Shown here: positions 12,430 through 23,319 of the stretch, piece by piece | How positions within the stretch are numbered: position 1 is the stretch's first letter | Layout of the letters: each line of letters begins with the position of its first letter | NCBI GenBank assembly: GCA_025594325.1 | Contig: JANHCV010000012.1 | Location: forward strand, 682,001-746,000 | Source: Blastocladiella emersonii ATCC 22665 | Lineage: Eukaryota; Blastocladiomycota; Blastocladiomycetes; Blastocladiales; Blastocladiaceae | Length of the DNA: 64,000 nt | Direction of reading: 5' to 3' | The notes under the pieces: model-generated | The model's database searches: none | Seen by the model: the letters and a program-made list of their open reading frames with translations, nothing else | Told to the model about the DNA's origin: nothing | Program-made: the position numbers and the translations under genes

Positions 12430-12840
12430 GGTTGGTGGTGATGGAAGTGCTTGACTTGTTATTAGAGAGGCCTGGGTGCCTCGGCTTCCGTTAGTTTCTT
12501 TTTGTGGTATTCTTAGCGCGTGTTCTCATTCTCATTGATTTATTTGTGTGCTCCCCTCATCTCCTCTGCGTGCGTGTTCTCTCTGTATTGTTGTCGGTGC
12601 GAATACTTCTCCCCAAAATTCGAACTGATCGACTTGGCCGTGGCGAGGTGCAGGGCGAGGTTAGCGGGCAGCGACGGCGAGACAGACAGGTCGCCGCGTC
12701 CTCACATGATATCGCGACGCGTCCTCGAGTCGAAAAGAGAAAATCGATAGACTGAGAGAAGGAAGACTGTACAAGTTGTTGATGATAACCAACCACAACC
12801 ACACTCGCGCGGGCCTGCGCGCCGCGCCGCGCCGCGCAGC
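12430..12840. other. Intergenic region between convergent genes
   Basis: This is the 3' flank of the kinase gene and of the RING gene. It is T-rich just after the kinase stop (12,490-12,560), consistent with 3' ends. No gene is seen. Confidence 0.6.
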
Positions 12841-14646
12841 TCACTCGCCCGCCCGCATCCGGAGCAGCGCGACGCCCTCCTCGCTGCCCTCGGTCACCCA
12901 CCCACTCTCGTCCGTTTCGGACACGGGCAGCGACGCCGGGAGCGACACGCTCGCCTCGTCCTCCCACCCGCTCTCGTCATCTTCCGAGACGGGCAGCGAC
13001 GCGGGGAGCGGGACCTGCACCGCCTCCTCGGCGTCGTCCGAGGGGACGAGTTGTGGCGGCGACGGGAGCGGGAGCGGGATCGGGATCGGGGGAAGGTGCA
13101 GGATCGCGGGCGCGGACGACGCGGCGGCCGTCGACTGCGACGCGGGCGGCGCCGACGACGGGCGCGCGGGGGCGGGCGTCGGGGTCGCGGCGGGGGTCGC
13201 GTCGGCGATGCCGGGCGGACGCGGGTGCGGGTGGTGGAAGGCCGGGTGCGCGGCGCCCGACGACGAAGACGAGGCCGAGGCCGATTCGGCGGCGGCCGCG
13301 GCGGCGAGCTGCAGCTGCTGCTGGTACCGGCGCGCGGGGTGGTCGCGCGGGAGCGAGACGCCGCCGTTCCCCGGCGTGCGCTGGATGAGCGGCGTGGTAT
13401 CGCTATCGTCGTCGTCATCCGCGTCCGCCGCCGCGTCGGCGTGCACGAGCACGTCGCCCATCTCGAGATCCTCGTCTTCTTCCTCGACGAGCTCGAAGCG
13501 GCAGATCGGGCACACGTTCTTGCGGTCGCGCAGCCACGTCTCGATGCACGCGCAGTGGAACCGGTGGGTGCACGGCAGCTCGTGCATCTCGTCCTCGTCG
13601 ACAAACTCGTCGAGGCAGATGACGCACATGGTCGCGTCGTTCTCGTGGCACTTGGCCGCGTAGAAGGTGCGCACTGGCAGACTGGCGAGGACGCGCGGCG
13701 ACGTCGCGGGCGGCGGCGGGCCCGACGGCCCCCCATTCCCGCCCCCGCTCGTCGCGCTCAGCACGCACGCGCGGCACAGGGCGTACACGCCGACGAGCAG
13801 GATCAGCGGCGCGACCACGGCGGCCAGGATCACGTCGACCACGGTCCACGCGTCGTCGTCGGCGCCGTCGCCGACGAGCCACGCCCATTCCGTGACGGCG
13901 GCGGAAGTGAGCGCCGTGTAGTCGGCGAACCCGATAAAGACGGCGGGCACCGTCACGTCCGACGTGTCGCCGCCCGCGTACATGGTCACGAGCCCCGCGC
14001 CCGGCCCCGTGTCCTCGTCGCCGACCACGACGCCCGACGCGCCCGAACGCTGCATCGCGCGCACCTTGTCGACGAACGCGCACCCGCCGCGCTGGACGAC
14101 CGCGATCCACGGTGGCGACGCGGGGTCCGTGTTGTTGGCGGCAGTGGGAGGAACCGGCACCTTCCACCCGCCGGGCAGCGGCACACACCCGTGGTGGTTC
14201 CCGCGGTCGACGTTGCCGACGGGGACCAGCCAGCCGCCGAGCATCTCCTCCGGTTCGGGCTCGGGCTCGGGCTCATCAATCGGTAACGGTCCCTCCCCCG
14301 TCTCGTCATCACCGTCACTATCCCCGCCAAAGATCGGGTCCTGCAACGGCGGCGACGCGGGGCGCGGCGGCGGCGGCGGGCGCGGGCCGAACGCGGCGCC
14401 GCGCGCGGGAATCGACCGGTTCGTCGGGCCCACCCACAGCTCCGCGTCGGGGACCGGGCCGACCGGCGCAATCACCTGCGACGCGCCACCGCCGCCGCCC
14501 GCGGAGGCGGGGGAGGGGAGCGCGAGGAGGAGGAGCGCGAGCGTCGCGATGGTGGCGGTGGCGGCGAGGAGGGGCGCGAGCGGACGGCGGGGGCGGGGGT
14601 GCCGGGATGGCCTTCTTGCCGGTGGTGGTGGTGGTGGCGCGAGCAT
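12841..14646 (-). CDS. PA-TM-RING E3 ubiquitin ligase
   Basis: A single exon of 601 residues. The open frame continues upstream, but the first Met with promoter-like sequence before it is at 14646. Residues ~20-49 form an Arg-rich n-region and a signal-peptide hydrophobic core ending in SPASAG. A protease-associated (PA) domain lies around 160-255 (WIAVVQRGGCAFVDK, GASGVVVGDED). A transmembrane helix spans ~268-292. The RING-H2 finger is at 341-383, with CVIC, CTHRFHCAC and CPIC giving the C3H2C3 ligands. An acidic stretch and a long Ala/Pro/Ser tail follow. Proteins with this order (RNF13/GRAIL-like) ubiquitinate membrane and endosomal cargo. The C-terminus has two copies of an LPASLPVSE-x-DESGW module. 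Confidence 0.88.
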   Translation of the reverse strand: MLAPPPPPPARRPSRHPRPRRPLAPLLAATATIATLALLLLALPSPASAGGGGGASQVIAPVGPVPDAELWVGPTNRSIPARGAAFGPRPPPPPRPASPPLQDPIFGGDSDGDDETGEGPLPIDEPEPEPEPEEMLGGWLVPVGNVDRGNHHGCVPLPGGWKVPVPPTAANNTDPASPPWIAVVQRGGCAFVDKVRAMQRSGASGVVVGDEDTGPGAGLVTMYAGGDTSDVTVPAVFIGFADYTALTSAAVTEWAWLVGDGADDDAWTVVDVILAAVVAPLILLVGVYALCRACVLSATSGGGNGGPSGPPPPATSPRVLASLPVRTFYAAKCHENDATMCVICLDEFVDEDEMHELPCTHRFHCACIETWLRDRKNVCPICRFELVEEEDEDLEMGDVLVHADAAADADDDDDSDTTPLIQRTPGNGGVSLPRDHPARRYQQQLQLAAAAAAESASASSSSSGAAHPAFHHPHPRPPGIADATPAATPTPAPARPSSAPPASQSTAAASSAPAILHLPPIPIPLPLPSPPQLVPSDDAEEAVQVPLPASLPVSEDDESGWEDEASVSLPASLPVSETDESGWVTEGSEEGVALLRMRAGE

Positions 14647-15025
14647 GGCGACGTTCACGCTCGGTAGTAGGGGAGAGAGGTCAGGGACTACGCGGTGAAG
14701 GATGGGGAGGGTGAGCGATGGAACCGCCGCGCGTCTCGATGATGACGACGATGACGCACACGTTGAGGGCAGCAACGCGGTAGCGGGTTGAACAGGTTGC
14801 AGGATGTTGTTGATGCGTAGCGGTGCGTAGCGTCGTCGTCGGCGCCGGCTGTGTGAGAGCGCGGGCGCCGCCGCGGTGAAGCCAAACGAGAAACGGGCGG
14901 CCGGGAAGGCAAGCCTCGCGCGCGACCCGTGCGGCCCGCGGCCCTCTCGCGTCGACGGCGACGACGGCGACGCGTTGGGCTGTTGAGTCAGAAACGGTTC
15001 AGAGTGTATTGTGCCACCGTCAGAG
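14647..15025. promoter_or_regulatory. 5' flank of the RING ligase gene
   Basis: About 380 bp between the HYLS1-like stop and the RING start, both minus strand. It must contain the RING promoter and leader. No TATA box or coding signal is apparent. Confidence 0.4.
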
Positions 15026-16618
15026 TCACGGCTCGCGCATCGCCCTCGCCACGCGCTCCTGGATCGCCCGCACCAGCTGCTCCTGCCGCGGCCGCGCGCT
15101 CGACGCCGTACTGCTGCCGCTGCCGACCGACCACGAGGAGGATGACGTCGGCGCCGAGAGCGGCGCAAGCGCCACGCCGCGCGGGTTCTCGCGCCGCGAC
15201 AGGAACGGCGAGCTCGCCCACGCCCGCGCGTACGCGTGGTACCGCGCCACCGGGTCCGTCGCGGGGTTGCGCGGCGGGCGCAGGCCCATGCGCGCGTCTA
15301 CACGGGGAGCGGGTGCTGGGAGGTTAGCGGCGGGGCGAGTGGCGGTGGGGGGAAGGGACGTACAGGCGGCCGATGTGACTGATGGACTCGCGGACGCGGG
15401 CGGAAGACGCGACACGGAGCCGAGTCGCTGCGACGAGCTCGACCGCGAGAGCGATGGGCGGGTGGACTGTGGCGGCGGTGGTGGCGCGGCGGACCAGACC
15501 GAGTCGCCGTCGTGGTGGTGGTACGAGGGCTCGTCGTAGTGCTCGCTGCGGTCGTCGTCGCCGTGGTGGTGGTGGTGGTGCCAGTGCGAGCCCTCGTGGT
15601 GCCGCGAGTCCTCGTACCGCGAGTCCCACTCCTCGCGCTGCTCGTACTGCCGCTGCTGGTGATGGTCATGATGGTGCGACTGCTCGCCGCGCCGGTCCCA
15701 CTCCTCCTCCCCCTCGTGCTCCGTATACCGCGAGTCGGACCGCGCAACACTATGCGCCATCTCGCTCGCCTCCTCCTCGTCGCCACCGAGAAAGCTCGCA
15801 TTGAGCGCATCCACCAGCTCGTCCACGAGCTCCGACGCCAGCTCCTCGGGCCGGTACCCCATCTCGACCAGGTGCCGCTCCAGGTCGCGCCGCTCGAGCG
15901 GGGTCGCCGCCACTGACGACAGGTCGCCCATCTCGGTCACGCTGTAGTCGTCGTAGTCGGTCAACGCCGTCAGCGACGTGGTATCCGACGCGTCCGTCGC
16001 CGTCGTGAACGAGGACTCGGGAACAGAGACGTGCGCGACCTTGCGCCGCCGCTGCCTCCGCCGCCGCTCGGGTTCGGGTTGCCGGACGGGGGAGGGCGAC
16101 CGCGCCCGTGCCTGCACGTCGCGCAGCACGTCCTCGGCGTCGGCCAGGTCCGCGTTGCCGCTGAGCCACGACTCCTCGTCGCCGAGAATCGTGGACAGTT
16201 CGACCGCAGGCAGCCCGCGGAGCCGCTGCGTTGGCGGTGGCGAACCGGGTGACACCGACTCGTCATCGGTCAGCACCGTCAGGTTGGCCGGGTCGTTGAG
16301 GTCCTCGACCAGCGCCTCGACCACGTCGCGCGGCAGCGACGTGTACCCGAGCGCCGCCAGGTGCGCCTGCACCGCGTCCGCCGTCGCCACCGGGTACAGC
16401 GCCGGGAGACCGCCCGCAAGCTCCGACGGAGACGCCGACAGGATCGAGGCCAGGTCAAAACCGGGAGAGAGGGGCGGTGGTGAGGTCGGCGAGAGGGGCG
16501 GGTCGAGGAACGACACGCTCGCGCCCAGGGGTTTCGCGCGGCGCGTTGCGGCGGCGCTGCTGCCCGTGGCGGGGATGGGCGCGCCGTGGGGCATGCAAGA
16601 AGTCGTGGTCGCTGTCAT
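15026..16618 (-). CDS. HYLS1: HYLS1-like centriole/basal-body protein
   Basis: Exons are 16618-15364 and 15297-15026 (508 residues). The 66-nt intron (15363-15298) has donor GTACGT, branch CTAAC and acceptor GTGTAG; being a multiple of three, it leaves the unspliced frame open. The start at 16618 was chosen over an upstream Met at 16753, which would crowd the divergent gene. Near residues 83-108 there is a helix with LAALGYTSLPRDVVEALVED, resembling the N-terminal box of protist and algal HYLS1 proteins; a similar motif recurs near 236-262. After the intron comes ATDPVARYHAYARAW, matching the HYLS1 C-terminal signature. A His-rich segment (HHHDHHQQ, WHHHHHH) lies between. HYLS1 is a core centriolar protein needed for cilium formation, so this implies a flagellated stage. 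Confidence 0.72.
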   Translation of the reverse strand: MTATTTSCMPHGAPIPATGSSAAATRRAKPLGASVSFLDPPLSPTSPPPLSPGFDLASILSASPSELAGGLPALYPVATADAVQAHLAALGYTSLPRDVVEALVEDLNDPANLTVLTDDESVSPGSPPPTQRLRGLPAVELSTILGDEESWLSGNADLADAEDVLRDVQARARSPSPVRQPEPERRRRQRRRKVAHVSVPESSFTTATDASDTTSLTALTDYDDYSVTEMGDLSSVAATPLERRDLERHLVEMGYRPEELASELVDELVDALNASFLGGDEEEASEMAHSVARSDSRYTEHEGEEEWDRRGEQSHHHDHHQQRQYEQREEWDSRYEDSRHHEGSHWHHHHHHGDDDRSEHYDEPSYHHHDGDSVWSAAPPPPPQSTRPSLSRSSSSQRLGSVSRLPPASASPSVTSAACTSLPPTATRPAANLPAPAPRVDARMGLRPPRNPATDPVARYHAYARAWASSPFLSRRENPRGVALAPLSAPTSSSSWSVGSGSSTASSARPRQEQLVRAIQERVARAMREP

Positions 16619-16788
16619 GGAGCGGGATTCATGGGTGTGTGCGTGTCTCAAGAGCGAGGCCAGTGATGATGACGGCGGCGGCGACAAGGGTGCGCCAGGA
16701 GACCTCCTCCGACCACGACGACGACGACGACGACGGCACCGCGCCGCATGCATCTTCGCACACCGTAACTCCCCGCAACGCCGCCACC
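16619..16788. promoter_or_regulatory. Bidirectional promoter, HYLS1-like / SRRM1-like
   Basis: Only 170 bp separate the two divergent start codons. The SRRM1-like start has a strong context (CCGCCACCATG). Confidence 0.5.
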
Positions 16789-17769
16789 ATGTCGCTGCGC
16801 GGCACCGCCGTCGGGCAGAACGCGCGGTTCACGGACAAGCAGGCCAAGCTGCTGCGCACGCTCAAGTTCCCGTCCGTGTACGCGACGCGCGTCGACCCGT
16901 CGCGCGTCAACCTCGACGTGATGCGCGAGTGGGTCGACGCGCGCCTCGTCGAGCTGCTCGGCATCGACGACGACATTGTCGCCCAGATGGTCTTCGAGTA
17001 CCTCGACTCCCCTGACCCCGACCCGCGCACCCTGCACATCAACCTCGTCGGGTTCCTCGAGGACAAGACCGCCGCCTTCATGAAGGACCTCTGGAAGAAA
17101 CTCGTCTCGGCCCAGAACTCCCCCGAGGGTATCCCCGCCGAGCTCATTGACGCCAAGATCAAGGCGCTCCACGACCAGGTCCACAGCGAGCAGGAGGCGC
17201 TCCGCCGCATCCAGCCCGCCCGCGAGTTCCGCACGACCGCGAACGAGTACCACAGTCTCCCGCCTCGCCCCGCATTCCCGCGGCGCCCAGCGGGCGACGA
17301 GCCGCCGTCGCCGCAGCAACGGTCCGAGCGGCCGCTGGAATCGCCGCCTCGCCGCCGCGAGCAGCCGCTGGAAGCATCCCCTCGCCGCCGCCGCGATCCT
17401 CGGCTGCGCTCCAGGTCGCCGCCGTCGCCCCCGCGCCGTGATACCAGGTCCCCGCCCACGCCGCCGCCGCTGCCGCGCCGCGGCCGGTCACCTTCGCGTT
17501 CACGGTCCCGCTCGCCAGCTGCTCGGCGGACCGAGTCGCGCCGCTCCCGTTCGCGGTCTCGCTCGCCCGCTGCCCGGCGGTCCGACGCGCGTCGTTCGCG
17601 CTCCCGGTCTCACTCGCCTTACCGGTCTTTGTCGCGCAACACTCGACGCGATCGCGGTGGTCGGTCCCGGTCGAGATCTCGGTCTCGCTCGCGCTCGCGG
17701 TCGCCGCGCCGTCGCCGCCGGACGTGGGACGACGAGGGCGATGGGCGCCGGGGTAGTAGTCGTCGTTAG
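16789..17769 (+). CDS. SRRM1: SRRM1-like PWI/SR splicing factor
   Basis: A single exon of 326 residues. The N-terminus (FTDKQAKLLRTLKFP) and residues ~30-130 form the PWI nucleic-acid-binding domain of SRm160/SRRM1, with the expected order: VDPSRVNLDVMREWVDARL, LGIDDDIVAQMVFEYL, then INLVGFLEDKTAAFMKDLWK. From ~200 onward the protein is Pro/Arg/Ser-rich, becoming an RS domain (SRSRSRSRSRSPRRRRR). SRRM1 is a splicing coactivator associated with the exon junction complex in the nucleus. Length is short compared with animal SRRM1 but similar to fungal homologues. Confidence 0.88.
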   Translation: MSLRGTAVGQNARFTDKQAKLLRTLKFPSVYATRVDPSRVNLDVMREWVDARLVELLGIDDDIVAQMVFEYLDSPDPDPRTLHINLVGFLEDKTAAFMKDLWKKLVSAQNSPEGIPAELIDAKIKALHDQVHSEQEALRRIQPAREFRTTANEYHSLPPRPAFPRRPAGDEPPSPQQRSERPLESPPRRREQPLEASPRRRRDPRLRSRSPPSPPRRDTRSPPTPPPLPRRGRSPSRSRSRSPAARRTESRRSRSRSRSPAARRSDARRSRSRSHSPYRSLSRNTRRDRGGRSRSRSRSRSRSRSPRRRRRTWDDEGDGRRGSSRR

Positions 17770-17970
17770 CGGATTACCTAATACATATGGCAATTCGTTG
17801 ACTATGCGAGAAGATCTTGCTGTTGTGAGCAAAATAGCCTTGCTGTTGCATCGAGGTCGCGAAGTATTCGACGCGTGCTTCGAGCAAGTTCCCTTGCTTC
17901 GACCAGCGCGAGGTCGCCGCCACTCGCTCTCCCTCCACCACTCCCTTCCCGTCAGGCCATAGATCTGCGA

Positions 17971-19187
17971 ATGAAACAAATGAACTCTATGCAACGCGTC
18001 AGGCTCAGGATTCCCGAGATCATCAACCAAATCCTCGTTGAGGCCGTGAACTTGCACGGCCCCCGCGAACTTGGCGCCATGGTCGAGTACGCTCGCGTCA
18101 TGCCGGCTGCGCGGATCCCGGGAGTCGTGCCAGCGATCCGAGCAATCCTTGAGCGCGTTTTTGCCGATGAAGCAACCATCCTAGGCCGCGTGGACTTGCT
18201 TCGGTGTCGGAAGCACTTTGACATGTCGCTTGAGCACACTACGGCGGTTATGGCGTCCGCGATGAACTCTAGGCATTACCGCGTGCTTGAGTTTTGGTGC
18301 GACTTGGGGGTTCCGCTTTGTCTTCAAGGCGGGTCCGAGCTTAGTGCGTCGCTGAGGATCCTGTTGGGTGTCCCGCGGCCTCAGGGATCTGAACCGGTTT
18401 GGCGTTCCCATGCTTTCACTGAACCTTTCGGACGTCGTTCTCGGTGCATCCCTGCCCAGCAGGGATCCATCCCTTTGTGGTTGACCTCGCCTTGTTGGCC
18501 ATGACCCAGGATGCCAGCATTTTGTAGAGCTCGCGACCCACTTTGAGCGTTACTTGAACACAACGATGCCCTCATCCGTCGTGCCCGCCGCGCCTGTCGA
18601 GCTTGTCGCTTGTGTTTTCAACTGGCACCGACTCAAGTCGCCCGACGCTCAGCGGCAATGCTCGCGGGGACATGAAAGAGTATCAAGTCCATTCGGCTGA
18701 CCCTGTCTCTGATACTGGGACACCGTTTCTTCGCCTCCCTGCGCTCGAGATCCTGGTCTTGAACGACGGGCAGTACGCGTTGCCCACTCTCCAGCGCATC
18801 ACGCCGTACATTGTGCCCTCACTCCGCGAGCCCCACTTGCCTCACTGCCACATCGACGATGACGTCCCCGCGCTGGCTGCGGTGATGCCGCCGCAACTCG
18901 AGTTTCTCAAGCTGTTCGACAACAAGATTAAAGACCCTGGCGTCTTGTCACTTGCGCCCGCGCCTCCGCTGACGCTGAAAACGCTTCACATCCAGAATAA
19001 CCTGATCGACGAGGTCGGCGCCTACTTAATCCTTCAGACGCGTTTGCAGACCAAGATCACGGCGCTGCAGTTTTGGCTGCAGTCGCGAGTTCCGGAGGAT
19101 TCCTCAGCTCGATACATGTTCAAGGCTGTGCTTCCGAGCTGCAGGGATGAGGGAGAGGCTCCACGGTCCAGATCAGAGAGCGCATAA
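17971..19187 (+). pseudogene. Head-LRR family copy A, decayed
   Basis: The head exon is intact from Met 17971 (MKQMNSMQRVRLRIPEI) through YRVLEFWCDLGVPL to about 18,390. A GGTTTGG at the usual donor position replaces the GGTGCGA seen in copies B and C. Downstream, fragments of the second exon are recognisable: EYLN-type and VELVAC/NWHRLK near 18,550-18,640, then a jump straight to the last repeats (TPYIVPSLREPHLPHCHID) from ~18,720 in another frame. The middle leucine-rich repeats are missing, so this copy has an internal deletion plus a frameshift. Copy B follows within 200 bp in the same orientation. Confidence 0.75.
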
Positions 19188-19252
19188 AATCTAGGTATTT
19201 GCGCACAAGCGCTACGGAGTGATGTGGGGTGTTGTGGCATTCGAAAACTCGA

Positions 19253-19313
19253 GAAACGCGTCGCCGCGCGGTCAACTGTGCTGGGCTGTCAAACCTGTCA
19301 AACTGTCCCGCAG
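19253..19313 (+). promoter_or_regulatory. Conserved upstream block of the head-LRR family (copy B)
   Basis: The block runs from AAACGCGTCGC through a GCGGTCA element to CTGTCAAACTGTCCCGCAG, ending 57 bp before the start codon. The same order of elements lies upstream of copies C and D. Confidence 0.55.
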
Positions 19314-19370
19314 TTGATCGGAGGCGTCGATCGGAGGCGTCCAACGCTCGCGCTGCTCAACTGTACTCTC

Positions 19371-21188
19371 ATGCACATGATGAAGCGAATGAACTTGATG
19401 CAACGTGTCAAGCTCGCAATCCCAGAGCTGATCGAGCGGATTTTGGTGGAAGCCGTGGCGCGACATGAGCCTCGCGAACTTCGCGCGATGCTCGAGTACG
19501 CCCGTGTCATGCCGGCTGGGCAGATTCCGGGCGTCATGCTGGCGATCCGCAAGCAAGTTGAACAAGTTTCTGCCGCCGACGCGACCAAGGAAGGGCTCGT
19601 GGAAGTGCTCTGGTTCCGCAAACGCTTTGGCATGCCACTCGAGCCTCGCGAAGCGGCCTTGGCGCACGCTGCTCAGAAGCGGCACTACGGTGTACTCGAG
19701 TTCTGGCGCGACTCGGGGATCCTGCTTCACTTTCCTTCGCGATCTCACACCCATATCTGCGCATGGGCAAAGGTTCTCCTTGGGCTTCCGCGTGACCGAT
19801 TCACTCGCCCGGTGCGAAGATTCGAGTCGTCGCATGAGTTGAAAACCTTGACTGACGCTGTTCTCTAGGACCCTGTAACGGTACCACCTTCGGGCGATGA
19901 ACTTGCGCAGAACATCGCCCACGCTGCACGCACGCAAGGCGTCGAGTCCGTCTCCGTGGCGTGGTCACGACTTACCGAGGCCGGGATCGAGTACTTGAAC
20001 GAGGCAATGTCCATTTCGTTGCTGCCCGTCAAGTAAGTGGAACTTGTCGCTTGTGATCTCGACTGGACCCGCCTCAAGGCACTCAACTTCCCGCCCTCAG
20101 TCAGCTCGCTCACGCTTGCCCTCAACCGGCTTGACGATGGATGCTACCCGGTTTACGCCAAGTGGTTACCCGACTCGCTTTTGTTGCTTTCCCTCCAGTT
20201 CGAAAACTATCTGTCGCCAAGTCTCGCTGCACGGCTCACGATGCTTCCACGCTCGCTCGCCTGCTTGACCATTGAAGGTTGTCCGCTCACGCCAGACATT
20301 CTTCGACCACTGCTCAACAGCTTGCCGCCCTTGCTGACCAGATTATGCCTCAGACGGACCCAGCTTGGCGATGAAGGAATCACGCTTCTCGCTCAGCGTC
20401 TTCCTGCCGGACTCGTTCACCTCGACGTATCTTACAATGGCATGGGACGCGATGGAGCTCGGAATCTCGCGCGTTGTCTCCCAAAGACGCTGAGGTCGCT
20501 CGACATCCCAGGCAACATCCTTGGCCCGAGCGGATTCTTCGCCATCGTGCACCATCTCTCCTCGTCAATCGAACAGCTCAACGCGAGTCACTGCGAGATA
20601 GGCCTGCTTGGTGTCAGTGCGCTCCTGCACTGCGAGCTGCCAAAGCTCACGTATCTCAACCTGACTGCCTCGTGCCGTGGCGGCTACGACGCGCCCCATG
20701 TCGATCTAAATCAGCCAGCCAATGTTGTACAACTCGCCCTTGATCCGGCCACCTCGTTTCCTCGCCTTCCAGCGCTCGAACTATTGAGCTTACAATTCGT
20801 GGCCCCATCGGGGAACGCTCGACTATTTGTCCCGCTCATTGTGCCCAGTCTTCGTCATCTCGATTTCAGCCGGGCTGACGTCGATGAAGAAGTTATTGTT
20901 GCAATTGCCAAGGCGATGCCGCCCAAGCTCGAGGTGCTCAACCTCTCCCATAATTGGTTTACTGACGCTGGCGCATGCCGCCTTGTGCCCGCGCTCCCCC
21001 GGACGCTCAAGTCGCTTTACCTCGACAGCAACCTCTTTGGCGAGCTCGCTGCCTACGCGATCCTGCAGAGGTGCATTCGCATCGGCGTCACCAAGCTCGG
21101 GATGAAGGGCATGCGGAGAATTCCCGAAGACTCGGAATTCTGGTTCATGTTTGAGACCGTGTATGGCGATGGCAAGAAGGCTTGTTGA
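19371..21188 (+). pseudogene. Head-LRR family copy B, one nonsense codon
   Basis: Exons are 19371-19811 and 19869-21188. The intron has donor GTGCGA, branch CTGAC, acceptor CTCTAG and phase 0. The head domain and the LRR region (VELVACDLDWTRLKAL, then ~12 repeats to the C-terminal FWFMFETVYGDG) are both complete and read in one frame, except for a TAA at 20034-20036 just before the first repeat. Nothing else is broken, so this is either a very young pseudogene or a sequence error. The tail IPEDSEFWFMFE is the family's C-terminal signature. Confidence 0.75.
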
Positions 21189-21403
21189 GTGAATGATTTC
21201 GTAAGTGATACACAATTTCTTGATTCGTCACTCTTTAGGCATGGAGCGGTCAAGGTCGCCAACACTTGGACGAGCGCGACCCGGCTAGCTATCACTTGCC
21301 CAAATCTGGAGGGTGTACTCATGACGCCGGGCAAGTGCTCCTATACGAGGTCTGCACGTGGGTGCTCGAGACAGAGCGATTGGGAGAGACCACCTTCGTG
21401 CGC

Positions 21404-21464
21404 AGAAAACGCGTCCCGACGCGGTCGGCTGATTCGGGCTGCCAAAGCTGTCAACCTGTCCCGC
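21404..21464 (+). promoter_or_regulatory. Conserved upstream block of the head-LRR family (copy C)
   Basis: Same arrangement as in copy B: AAACGCGTCCCGACGCGGTC, a GGGCTGCC element and CTGTCAACCTGTCCCGC, ending about 75 bp before the start codon. Confidence 0.55.
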
Positions 21465-21538
21465 GATCAGCCAGAGACGTCGCGACGGCGGGCGCTCAAC
21501 CACCGACCCACTTGAACAATGCAACCCACACAAACGCC

Positions 21539-23319
21539 ATGGAACCAATGAACTCTATGCAACGCACTAAACTTGCTATACCGGAGCTGCTGAACCAAAT
21601 TCTGGTCGAAGCGGTGAATTTACACCCCGCGCGAGAGGCTGGCGCCATGCTCGAGTACGCTCGCATTATGCCGCGCGAGTACATTCCGGATGTCATCCCG
21701 GCCATCCGAAAAAAGGTCGCTCGTGTATCGGTTGACGCCGCGACCGAGCACGGCTACCTAGCCGTCCTTCGGTGCCGCCGTCTTTGCGGGCTATCGCTTG
21801 AACACTCGGCCGACGCGCTTAAACGGGCTTCGGACAACCGAAACTATCGCTCTCTCAAGTGGTGGCGGGATTCTGGGCTCCCGCTTCAGCACGGCCTTGT
21901 CACTGCTCTCTGGGCCCGCGTCCTGCTTGGCGTTCCGCCGCTTGGCGACTCAGGCTTGGTGCGATTGACGTCGTCGTCTCCGAAGTTGACGGAACTAGAT
22001 TAACACCCTCCATTCACATATTTTAGGGGTCTGCGGATGCGGCAGCGCTGCCAGGTAATCGCGTGGCGACCGGCGACGCCACCGCCGGGTACCTTGTCCG
22101 CTTGGCGAAGCCTCAGGGCCTCGAGTCCGTTTGCTTGCAATTTCAACGATTGTCGAAGACGGGGATTCAAACTCTGAACCGCCTCATGACCTTGTCGGTG
22201 CTTCCCATTACCGCTGTGGATCTGGTCGCATGCGACCTAAACTGGAAGCGGTTCCAGGCGATCAAGTTCCCCCCGACCTTGCGCTCGCTCCGAGTCGGCC
22301 ACAATCGCATCCATGATGGCTGCGACCGCACAGCGGCACACTGGTTGCCTGCCGTTCTCACGTCGCTGCATATCTTTGCGGAAAACCTCAGGGCTTCGTT
22401 TTATGATGGGAAGTTCCAGTTTCTCCCTCAAGCGATGACTTCGTTGACTATCGAAGATTGCGACATGCGATCCAAAGCGATCAAACTGATGGCTCATGTC
22501 CTGCCGCAGACTCTCACCAAGCTTCACCTTGTCAGAATCGCGCTCGGGGACTTGGGCGTTATTGCCCTTGCTCGCCACCTGCCTGTCGGGCTTCTCGATC
22601 TGAACCTTTCAGGGAACTACTTTGGTCGCAATGGAGCCGGGGCACTCGCACTATTCCTCCCTCCAAACCTGAAATCTCTTGACGTTTCCCACAATATCTG
22701 CCTTGAGTCGGGCGGACTCATTGCGCTTGTCCAACACCTGCCCGCCTCAATCAAGTACCTCAACGCGGACAAGTCTGCCATCACACTTGTCAGCGCCCTG
22801 GCCATCTACTACCGCAAGCTGCCCAGACTCAAGACGCTCAAGTGCAGCGATCGAGTTTATATTAACGACCCGATTGACAGCAACGGTCAATTCTACAACA
22901 ACCGATTCCACTTTTCGTTTGATCCTGACACGATTCACCTTCGGTTTCACCAATCCGAGCTGGCTTGCTACGGTGGATCGCTTCACCTTCATCCCTTTGA
23001 CTTGGTTCAGCAAGCGCTTGTTCCAACGGTCCGTAACCTGTTTCTGAGTTCTTGCTTTATCGACGACGGAGCAGTTGATGTCCTTGTCAACCAGATGCCG
23101 CCCCGCCTCGAAAAACTTGATATCGCCAATAACTACATCACGGACGACGGTGCGGAGAGGCTCGCTGCTGCCCTCCCTGTTACCCTCCGCCTCCTTAGCT
23201 TTGACGGCAGTCTGATGGGCGAACGCGGCGAAAACGCACTCACCCAGGCTTTTGAGCGCATACAGTGGGAACGCAAAGCTAACCGCAAAGCAAACAAACA
23301 AGTTTCTTACGGAGTTTGA
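21539..23319 (+). CDS. Head-LRR family protein, copy C (intact)
   Basis: Exons are 21539-21958 and 22027-23319 (570 residues). The 68-nt intron has donor GTGCGA, acceptor TTTTAG and phase 0. Residues 1-~140 form the family head: an F-box-like start (LAIPELLNQILVEAV), then AMLEYARIMP, IPAIRKK and a C-terminal SLKWWRDSGLPL. I do not match it to a named domain. Exon 2 encodes ribonuclease-inhibitor-like leucine-rich repeats (LTSLTIEDC, LLDLNLSGNYFGRNGA, LKSLDVSHN, LEKLDIANNYITDDGA). An F-box-LRR-style substrate adaptor is possible but unproven. It is one of two undamaged copies in the window. Confidence 0.72.

Noticed and set aside
8688-12494. 1268-codon plus-strand open frame
   Set aside because: It runs in a different frame through the kinase gene and its leader. 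The kinase frame has recognisable domains and this one has only Arg/Pro-rich sequence.
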